A DNA stretch of 10,100 nucleotides. It comes from Acanthamoeba sp. SK_2022b (taxonomy: Eukaryota; Discosea; Longamoebia; Acanthamoebidae). Below are positions 1-7,329 of the stretch, one piece after another. The translations under genes were made by a program, and so were the position numbers. Location: assembly GCA_027943245.1 (NCBI GenBank), contig JANDJZ010001138.1, forward strand, positions 1 through 10,100. Direction: 5' to 3'. Each line of letters starts with the position of its first letter. Position 1 is the stretch's first letter. The notes beneath the pieces are model-generated. The model did no database searches and was not told the origin of the DNA. It was given only the letters and a program-made list of their open reading frames with translations.

Positions 1-1040
1 GAGGAACTCGGCCTGGCGGTCGGCCTCGCGCTTCTCGTCGAGCAGCCGGTTCTTCTCGCGCGCCTCGCTCTCCGCTTCCTTCTGCACGGCCTCCAGTCGC
101 GCTCTCGATTCCTGCACGAATCGTGAGCCCTTCTGGTGCACGATTCCTGCACATTCACAAACACGACACAGCGGAAGAGGGGGAACGTGAAACCTTGAGC
201 TCCTGCTCGACGACGACGAGACGCTTGAGGCGTTCGCCGAGCTCGAGACACTCGGACTCGAGCTTGACCTTGGCCTCCTTGAGCTCCAGCTTCTCCCGGC
301 GCTCGCGCTCGACGCCGGCCTGCTCGCGCTCGCCCGCCTGCTGGAGCTTGAGCTTGAGCGCCTCGATGTCGGCCTCCAGCCGCTCCCGCGTGCTCGCCGC
401 CTCTTCCCTGATCCGCCTCAGCTGCATCTCCGCCACGCCCCTCGCCGTCTCTGCGCCGTCACACGTCAATCCCACGACCAGAATGATGACAACCACGAAA
501 ACCACAACCACCAACAAAACCACGACCATGACAACCACGACCATAACGACGACGAGCACGATGATGACGAGACCTTGCTGTTCGGCAAAATCGGTGGCGA
601 GGGACTCCCGTTCGGCCTGGGCCTGGTGGAGCTTCTTCTCGAGGAGGGCGATGCGCTCGTCGAGGCCGCCGACGCGGGACACGAGCCGCTCGTTCTCCCG
701 CCGCTCGCGCTCGAGCTGGCTCTCGCGCTCGGCCTGCTCCGCCTTGACGTGCTCCCGCTCCTCCTCCCACTTGCGCTTGTCGCTCTGGATCTTCTCCTCC
801 ATCCGCCTCATCTCCTGCGTCACGCCCTCCTTTTGCTGTCGCTCCTCACGCAGCCTTTGTTTCTGCATTCGCATTTGCGTTTGAAACGCGTGTTTGCGTT
901 TGAGTTTGCATTTGTGTTTGTGTTTGTGTTTGTTTGTGTTTTGGGCAAGTGTGGCCAAAGAGAGAGTTGGCGATGTTTACCTTTTCCCTCGACTTTTCCT
1001 TTTTCTTTCGCAGCTCTTCGGCCGCTCGCGCTCGCTCTGA

Positions 1041-1101
<61 letters not shown>

Positions 1102-1358
1102 TACACACACACACGCGCATGAGGTAGTGGCGGAGCGCAGCGAGCCCTCGGCGATGGGTTGGCGAGGAGGGAGCGCTCTTACCCTTTTGCAGGAGGCCCT
1201 CGTATTGGAGGATGAGGGCCTGCTTCTCGGTCTCGGCCTTCTTCCGCATCTGCTCGGTCTCGAACTCGAGATCGGACTTGACCCGCGCCAGCTCGCGCCC
1301 GTGGTTGGCCTTCTCGTTCTCCAGCTCTGCCCGCGCCCGCCGCGGTCAGCTCCCCGTA

Positions 1359-1406
<48 letters not shown>

Positions 1407-3456
1407 GCATGCGTGGTGTGCGGTACTGATGGAGTAGGCGATGGTGGTGGAGAGGCTGCCCTCCTCGCGCGCCAGCCGGGCCTTCTCGTCGTGGTCATGC
1501 GCGAGGCGGGTGAGGGCCTCGCGATGTTCGCGCTCCTTCTCGAGCATCTCCTCGCGCAGGCGCGCGTTGGCCGCGACCAGCCCGTCCTTCTCCTCCTTGA
1601 TCTTCTCGAACACGAGCAGGAACTGCATCGACTTGGTCCTGAGCTGATTCGACAGCCCACTGCGGCCACCGTACCAGCCACGCGTGATGACGTCAGCACA
1701 ACACTGGCCCTTCACACGTGGGGACTCGAGGGCGAACCTGGCCTTCTCCTCGAGCGCGGCGATGACGGCCTTCTGATTGGCCACCTCCTGCTTGACGGCG
1801 AGCACCTCCTGCTCGAGCGCCTCGACCTGCTTGGCCTTGTCGGCCACCTCCTTGTCCTGCAGTTGCGTCGTCGGTGAGAGGGAGGAGGAGGAGGAGGAGG
1901 AGGAGGAGGAGGGAGAGAAAGATGACGCTCGAGACCTTGAGGTAGATCTGTTGCTTGAATTGGGCGTAGATGGACGCGCTCGAGTCTCGACTCCGCGGCG
2001 CGATGCTCGTCCGCTTGGACATCCACTTCGTCTCCTAATACTCGAGTAAGTGTCACTCCACGTGTGTGTGTGTGATGTGTGATGACCAGAATCACCTGTC
2101 CTGTCCCGTTCTGAGCGCTCTGTGCCGCTCCCTTGAAGACCGAGCCCATGCCCTTGGGCAGGACGAGCGTCTCCCTCCGCTTCTTCTCCCCGGCTAATTC
2201 CAGCCAATCACGAATGCATTAAAACATCGTCATAAATGACTGTCACATGACTGCTCACTACAGCCTGGAGGAAGTCAAGCATCATGTCGTACCGAGAATG
2301 AGCGCGGCCTCCTCTTTGGTGAGGGGCGGTTTGCCCATGGCGATGAGCGCCTCGTTAACCTGGCGCAGCTGCTCCATGCTCTGCACAAAATAAATAAATA
2401 AATAAAATTCGACTTATGGTCAATAAAAATGTGAATGGTGGGAGGGCGCGAGCGTACGCTGGACTGCTCCTCTTCGTTGTACTGGTCTAGCGCACGATGC
2501 ACCGAACGCCTCTCCCCAATAATCGACCGTCGCTTGTCTTTCGTCGTCAATGTTGGTGGCTGCGACTGTGTTTGTTTGCGTGAGCGCGTGCGCTCGATCG
2601 TCACAACATGATGCGGAGGTGTGGCTGAGGTACCTCGGTCGATGCCTCTGACTCAGACGAGCCCGGAGGCAGGAGCGTGAAGCCGAGCTCCACACGGCCG
2701 GCGTTAGGGATGGAGAAGGTCTTGACCGTCTCGACGCCCATTGGAGGGTCGACCTCGGGAAACACGTCCAGGGTGAGATTGACCGTCTTCTTGCCCGCTA
2801 GTTTATCCCCATCGGTCGGGTTGTGCTCCTGTATGGCGTGCATTGTTGTGTTGTGTTGTGTTGTGTGTGTTGTGTTGTGAACGAGATGTCTCGAGGTAAA
2901 GACACGAGCCACGGCACCGGTACCCAGAGTTCGAGTTCCATGTGGCGGAGCACGTCGATGTTGAAGCTTTCGTTCCACGCAGGCTCGCCGGACTGATGTG
3001 CAGCGCGCGGGACACAATATCAATATCAATACGTCGTGAAACACACAACGCGGGTTAACAGTACACATGAATAGCCGAAAGAACGAACAAACGAGACTAG
3101 TAACGCTGAAGAAGAAGAGCGAAGCGGAGACAAAAGAATGAAGCTCCGGAGGGTCTCGAGCAGAAAGGGGGGGGGGTGTACGAAGTGGGCGGTGGCGGTG
3201 GTGAGCCATCGCGACAAAGAACGAAGGCGGAGAAACCAGCCGGGGCCCGATGGGAGGCCCGCTGCGCCGATACACCGCACGCGCACCGACCGAACCGACT
3301 ACAGGCCAGGGAGTTTTTGAGTCGTAAGGGACCGGGTCGCGAGAGGCGTGGGGGTATACGTACGGCCGACGCAGAGAGCTTCTTGTTGGTCGACGGGCTC
3401 GCGGGAGAGGCGCCACCTCCCTCGCCGCTGGACCGCCACGACGTGGGTTGCTGCAT
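1..3456 (-). CDS. C2 domain plus long coiled-coil protein, 15 exons, 3' end outside window
   Basis: Exons in transcript order: 3456-3364, 3298-3182, 2992-2924, 2828-2634, 2481-2458, 2380-2293, 2193-2096, 2034-1936, 1856-1716, 1643-1427, 1326-1183, 1036-981, 862-574, 450-194, 111-1. All phases join, giving 666 residues and no stop before the window edge. Residues ~35-150 read as a C2 domain: a first strand SVRVRCIGAAGLP, the GEPAWNESF motif (residues 72-80), ELELWEHN, DKLAGKKTVNL, and a last strand RVELGFTLL. C2 domains bind membranes or partners; the usual loop aspartates are sparse here, so calcium-independent binding is likely (inference). From residue ~262 on it is Glu/Lys/Arg/Leu-rich coiled coil, so probably a dimeric scaffold. 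No signal peptide or membrane segment is seen. The start is the first ATG; the frame is open upstream for 40 codons but without ATG. I do not recognise a named family; a trafficking or cytoskeletal tether is possible. The splice model is inferred, not proven. Confidence 0.75.
106..152. repeat. Duplicated 12-base direct repeat carrying two candidate splice acceptors
   Basis: CGATTCCTGCAC occurs at 106-117 and again at 141-152, 35 bases apart. On the minus strand each copy gives GTGCAG followed by GAATCG, so the last visible exon of the C2 coiled-coil gene has two near-identical acceptors, before 111 and before 146. Only the 111 acceptor keeps the reading frame. Confidence 0.7.
474..573. repeat. 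ACC/ACG trinucleotide-like low-complexity DNA, intron 13 of the C2 coiled-coil gene
   Basis: Degenerate ACC, ACG, ATG and AAC triplets fill intron 451-573. Translated, both strands give runs of Thr or Val, which explains the spurious open frames here. The triplet mix suggests an old microsatellite. Confidence 0.7.
885..940. repeat. TTTGTG/TTTGCG hexamer repeat, intron 12 of the C2 coiled-coil gene
   Basis: Degenerate tandem hexamers (TTTGCG grading into TTTGTG) fill most of intron 863-980. The gradation from CG- to TG-containing units looks like CpG decay within a tandem array. Confidence 0.8.
1042..1098. repeat. (CA)n microsatellite, intron 11 of the C2 coiled-coil gene
   Basis: About 28 CA units on the plus strand, so UG repeats in the transcript, followed by a degenerate CA tail to ~1114. 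It lies in the 146-base intron 1037-1182, close to the acceptor of exon 12. Confidence 0.95.
1363..1405. repeat. (TG)n microsatellite, intron 10 of the C2 coiled-coil gene
   Basis: About 21 TG units on the plus strand, so CA repeats in the transcript. It lies in the 100-base intron 1327-1426, immediately upstream of exon 11 in transcript order. Confidence 0.95.
1879..1913. repeat. (GGA)n repeat, intron 8 of the C2 coiled-coil gene
   Basis: About ten GGA/GAG units on the plus strand form a CCT polypyrimidine run in the transcript. It sits inside the 79-base intron 1857-1935 and probably serves as, or enlarges, the pyrimidine tract before the acceptor of exon 9. Confidence 0.85.
2843..2880. 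repeat. (TTGTG)n pentamer repeat, intron 3 of the C2 coiled-coil gene
   Basis: Repeated TTGTG units on the plus strand, ACAAC/CACAA in the transcript, lie in the 95-base intron 2829-2923 near its 3' end. Confidence 0.85.
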
Positions 3457-3597
3457 ACTTAGCTCGTAGCCGTAAGTAAGTTCAAACCCACAACGTCTAT
3501 CCTCGTCCTTGTCGTTCTTTTTTAAATTGGTTTTTCCTTCTTATCTTTCTCTAATTTCTCTCTTCTTGTTTTTGGCGCCTTTTTTGAGCGGTACAGC
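3457..3597. promoter_or_regulatory. Divergent promoter region between the C2 coiled-coil gene and CENP-L
   Basis: Only 141 bases separate the two proposed start codons, which point away from each other. The stretch is T/C-rich on the plus strand from about 3510 to 3570, in contrast to the GC-rich exons. It holds an AT-rich TTTAAATT at 3519-3526 that could act as a TATA-like element, and a TTTGGCGC box at 3571-3578. A shared bidirectional promoter is inferred from the spacing; no transcript start can be seen. A chance GTAAGTAAGT on the plus strand near 3472 resembles a splice donor but leads to no upstream exon I can support. Confidence 0.55.
3571..3578 (+). promoter_or_regulatory. E2F-like site upstream of CENP-L
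   Basis: TTTGGCGC matches the E2F/DP consensus TTTSSCGC and lies 19 bases before the CENP-L ATG, inside a near-palindrome (TTGGCGCC flanked by T runs). E2F/DP controls S-phase and mitotic genes in many eukaryotes, so a site in front of a kinetochore gene makes sense. An eight-base match can be chance, and so close to the ATG it would probably lie in or near the 5' UTR. Confidence 0.35.
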
Positions 3598-5290
3598 ATG
3601 AAGAGGAAGCGCAGGGACGACCCACCGTCGCAAGAAGCGGAAGATGGGACCGCACCCGTGGCAGCCCAATCATTACAAACTGCTCAAGGTGCCCTTGTTG
3701 TAATCCCATTTTTCGTGTAGCCTACACTAAATCGTTAACTTTGCACTGACAAATGGTCGGGGCTGCGTTGCTCGTGCTCGTTGAGCAGACGTGGCGGGGA
3801 AGACCTGGCTCACATATAGGGCATCGCCGCTACACGATTTCAAGGAGAGCCGTTTGCCAGCCTACGCCGCGAGTCTCCGCCGGCAGATGGCCGCCGACTG
3901 CCAGAGGGCAGTGGGCCAACGCTGGCGTTTCCTCTCCACCGCCTATCACATTCCTCGTCTTGCCTACCGTACGTCGCGTCGCTACCCGCCTTTGTTGTAG
4001 AAGGCTTTCCGTGTAGGAGCTTACCTCAGTCTCTTTGGCATGCGCGCAGAGCACGGGCGCGTGTACGCTTTCGTAGTGGGGCTGCAGTCCACTACGGGTA
4101 CTCTTCCTACCTTCCCTCGCTACTATACTAAGAGAGCTTTCAACGTCTGAAACTTGTTTGAACACTGGCGCCGACGCAGACGACGACGAGGCTTTCCCTG
4201 AAGAACGGCCTCTCTTCCAGGCGGTCCTCTTCGTCGGTCGACAAGGCCCTACTGCGGAGAAAGCCACCGGCCAAGGTAAGGGGACTCTTACGGCCAACCC
4301 CATCTTTGCATGTGCGAAACCAGGATCGATGTCTCTCCGGCTAATCTTCCTATCTTCGCCTCGGCGCCGCCTGCCCACACCAGAAGAGCGGATGATCTAC
4401 CCGGTGCTCCTGATGCGGGGCAACAAGAGCACGACGGATTCGTTCAACGATTGGATCTACAAGCAGGTCCGCGTCCAATCGGGAGCTCGCCTCTTGGCTT
4501 ATTCGTTCGTCTCCAAAACCAGCGACGTGAGACTCACTTGCCCTGGTGCCTTCGCGTGGACAGTTTGACTCGCGGGTGGCCCAGCTCTCCTTTTCGCCGT
4601 ACGCGCTGGCACGCATGGCCGCTCTGTGGGGGTCGACCGACGCCACGCCCAAAGCCTCTGATCCTGGTATGCAGCCACGCTTCTCCGTATGGCTTGTAGT
4701 TTCTTATCTATTATTAATATTTATTTATTTATGTTCTTATTCTTTAACTCAAATACAATTAGACGTGGATGAGGAGGAGCGACCGCAGAGCAAACAGGAG
4801 CTCGAGCTCGTCTACAAGGCGCCCCCCTACATCCCAGAGCTCACGACCATCAAGCTCACGATCCCGCCGGAAGACATGCGCCGCTTGGCCACCGAGTACG
4901 TCGCCGCCGCCGCCGCCGCCTATCCCCACTAGCCAACGCCCGAGCAGCCCTGAACGCGCCTTATCCCCATCGTGTGCGTGTGCGTATGATGTCGATAGGA
5001 TGACAGCACAAGGCTGCAATTTGTACAAAGAAGAGGAGGACGGTACGTGTTCGCTTGCCACTGGTGTCCTTGCGCCGCGCCACGCTTGGGCTGACGTTCT
5101 CCCTCCCTCCCCCTCCTTCTTTTCTGCCCAGGGCTCGCGGAGGTGCGGCCAGGATTGCTGCGGGCGTTGGAGGAGCATTTCTTCTACCACTTTCGCATTT
5201 CGCTTTCGGCCTTCCTCCTCTACCGGATCTCCACTCCGGTAGCGCACGTGAACAGCGAGGGCAAGCTTAAGGTATCCATTCATTCCTAGA

Positions 5291-5343
<53 letters not shown>

Positions 5344-5442
5344 CACATCTAACACAGCTTGTTCTCTACACCGGTGTAGTTGACGCAGGCGAACATCTCG
5401 CTGGTGTTTCAGCAGCTGGCTCTCTATGCCCAGCAATTCTAA
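3598..5442 (+). CDS. CENPL: Centromere protein L (CENP-L) homologue, inner kinetochore, 10 exons
   Basis: Exons: 3598-3688, 3789-3968, 4017-4097, 4180-4275, 4384-4466, 4564-4666, 4763-4895, 4999-5042, 5132-5271, 5380-5442. They total 1014 bases and every phase joins, giving 337 residues and a TAA stop, close to the ~344 residues of human CENP-L. Landmarks follow the CENP-L order: KTWLTYRASPLHDF (35-48), a YLSLFGMR strand (~92-99), MIYPVLLMRGN then FNDWIY (~152-175), FSPYALARMAALW (187-199), LTIPPEDMRRLA (~241-252), and a C-terminal FYHFRISLSAFLLYRIST block followed by a terminal helix. CENP-L pairs with CENP-N (yeast Iml3 with Chl4) in the constitutive centromere-associated network, which recognises CENP-A nucleosomes in the nucleus. 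The basic N-terminus MKRKRRDD may be a nuclear localisation signal. Exon 8 is a 44-base mini-exon, supported by phase on both sides. No broken motif is seen. The family call rests on recalled motif order, not a search. Confidence 0.8.
5292..5340. repeat. (CA)n microsatellite, intron 9 of CENP-L
   Basis: About 24 CA units occupy nearly half of the 108-base last intron (5272-5379) of CENP-L, on the sense strand. CA repeats in introns can bind hnRNP-L-type proteins in animals; whether that applies here is unknown. Confidence 0.95.
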
Positions 5443-5540
5443 CCGCCCCTCCCCACCCTCCCTTTGAACACACGTGCAATGTACATTTTCTCATCTTGTT
5501 CTTCTACGTTCGGCCGACACCACAAACACGTCCTCGCCAC
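5443..5540. other. CENP-L 3' flank
   Basis: This stretch follows the CENP-L stop. It is C-rich, then T-rich, with several CpG. It probably carries the CENP-L 3' UTR and poly(A) site. No AATAAA is present, so the cleavage site cannot be placed. Confidence 0.4.
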
Positions 5541-7007
5541 TAGCTCTTGTTACTATTGAGTTGTGGCTGGACCACCACTTGCAGGAGGCCACGTGAGAAG
5601 AAGTAGTAGCTCCATTTGTTGGTGGATTAGTTGCCTAGGAAGCCCTGTCCTTGGCTGCCATGGCACAGAGGCCAATCACTATCTCAGCCAGGCCACTTGC
5701 AGATGCCCCAGCAATCTGGAAGATGAACACAGGTTGGTGGGAACCAGCACCATGCCAGAGATTGAGGCATATTCAAAGACCAACTTCATGGGTAGATGCC
5801 AATATCTCCTCTGATTAAAAGTATTCTCCTTGTGATACAACACAGGGGTTGACCAAATCAAAAGGAGGAATGTGATGTGGGTCACAAAGAATGTCCATTG
5901 GTGCACATAACAAAACAGTGTGAGGCCAATTGGCACCAGCTCAGGACGCTCCTTGGCCTCCCTTGCAACATCTCACCAAAATGTGTTAATCCTGCTCACA
6001 TTTGTTTTGAAACTAGGGCCACAAACATCACTCAATGGAGTTGTGGTTACACTACAAGAGGGGTTGATGCCTTTTTGTTGCACCTGTGGCATGGTACCCA
6101 CATGCCTTGGATTCACTGATGATTCTGATTGAACATGTTGGTGGGCGTGGCCAGGGAGAAAGATATGCAAATAGCTCATGCAGTGCTTGATCCAGTTGGC
6201 TGCTGCTTCTTCTTCCTGGAGGAAGAAGCCAAAAACTAAAGCCTGACACTTGGTGAACATAAGACATTCTGGATATAAATGTTCTTATGTAATTTCATTG
6301 TTCCATCCTTCATTGGTGGAGCCATTGGTTGTCACTATTCTAATTATCAAAATATGTGGTTGTGTGTCAGTGTGTCTAAGTTACCAGTTACCAGGTTTGG
6401 CCTAGCTGTGGGATCTTATCTTGTTGAGGGTCTGGAAGGTTTTCACAGGGCCCCCTGGGATAGCAAGGCTGCAATGATACTCAGTGCCCTAACACATTGG
6501 TCTACAAGGGGTGGTGGTTGTGCCCTCCCAAGACACTACCACATTTGGTTCTGCACCTGGGTGGAGAGGGATATGGGGAGGGCCCACTGTGGCTGCATGG
6601 CCAGGATACATACAGCCCAGGACCTTGGCAGGTGTAACTGCCCAGATGAGGCAGAAGCCTGCAGGCCTCCACCCATGCTACTAAGCTGGCTGGGACTGGA
6701 CCAGCTGTGCTTGCTGGTTAGGAGTGTTGCAAGCCTTCTGTCATTGTGGCAGCTCACTGATCCTCTGTGGCATAGCTGGGCATTGCTTGCTTGAGGATGT
6801 GCTGGGCCTAACTGTTCCATTGATGCTGGTGCAACCAGCCAAGCAATATGGAAACAAATCTTGGCTGAGTAGTGATCTGTTCTGGTTGGTCATGCTGCCG
6901 TTATAGCACACAAAGAGGCAGACTGGCTCCATAACCTCCTTAAGTTTCATTGATCACCATGAGCTTGTGAACAGAGGAGAAATGGCTACAGTGGTTTGCA
7001 CTTCATT
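5540..7007. other. CpG-depleted non-coding island, probable decayed methylated insertion
   Basis: From 5594 to 7007 I find CpG only at 5947, 6146 and 6899, and none in the ~750 bases between the last two. The flanking DNA on both sides has several CpG per 60 bases. GC content is near one half, so simple AT-richness does not explain the loss, and TG and CA are abundant. This is the mark of long-term CpG methylation and deamination. The longest open frame is 171 codons (plus strand, 6279-6794); it has no recognisable motif and atypical residue use, so I do not call a gene. I found no terminal inverted repeats, target-site duplication or transposase motif. It may be an old silenced mobile element or foreign insertion, or sequence joined from another genome during assembly. 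Confidence 0.6.
6209..6228. repeat. Perfect 9-base inverted repeat with GG spacer
   Basis: CTTCTTCCT and AGGAAGAAG are exact reverse complements separated by two bases, inside the CpG-poor island. It is purine/pyrimidine-biased and could be a fragment of a decayed element or simply low-complexity sequence. Confidence 0.5.
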
Positions 7008-7329
7008 CGCAATGAGAATGAAATGTTATCCACGCCAATTTGGAATTTCACGTTTTTAACGCAAGCCCCGTGACTTTCTTGGAGCCAAACGTGAGTGCGC
7101 TTGTGTTGCTCGAGGAACAACACATATCGAAGCATGCATTCCCCAACATGTACGTAAACGCAGCTGTGACATCGTTGACCTTTTTCTCGGACGACCGTTT
7201 CCCCCAGCGTCATGCCGCGCAGCCCCTCAACACACAACCACAGGCCACGCACAGACACAGGGCGCAAGTTGGGCACCTGGGGGATCTCCCCCGTTTGGGC
7301 GCAAACACTTGGTCGAGCACCGCATCGTC
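7008..7329. promoter_or_regulatory. Upstream region of the kinase gene
   Basis: CpG returns abruptly here, with about eight CpG in 7021-7140. One plus-strand frame stays open through 7040-7558 but has no ATG near its start and no motif I know. I treat the stretch as the 5' flank or 5' UTR of the kinase gene. An extra upstream exon cannot be excluded, since CACAG at ~7256-7260 is an acceptor-like sequence. Confidence 0.35.

Noticed and set aside
155..958. Long minus-strand open frame read as one 267-residue protein
   Set aside because: It joins two true coiled-coil exons (862-574 and 450-194) through an intron whose translation is a low-complexity Val run; splice sites and phase support removing it.
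1042..1405. CRISPR-like or regulatory meaning of the dinucleotide arrays
   Set aside because: They are plain CA/TG microsatellites inside introns with no spacer structure.
575..1429. 284-codon plus-strand frame
   Set aside because: It is antisense to the coiled-coil exons; its Leu-rich product and Thr-His run come from the complement of coiled-coil codons and a CA repeat.
1179..2207. 342-codon minus-strand frame taken as a single exon
   Set aside because: Parts of it are real exons, but it also runs through a CA microsatellite and through the wrong frame of exons 7 and 8.
3830..4378. 182-codon minus-strand frame opposite CENP-L
   Set aside because: It is antisense to CENP-L exons 2-4, which are supported by homology-like motifs and phase.
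6279..6794. 171-codon plus-strand frame in the CpG-poor island
   Set aside because: No domain, motif or codon pattern supports it, and CpG-poor DNA yields long open frames more easily because CGA-derived stops are random here; left as non-coding.
5540..7007. Retrotransposon or integrase gene in the island
   Set aside because: I looked for integrase, reverse transcriptase and zinc-knuckle motifs on both strands and for terminal repeats, and could not support any.
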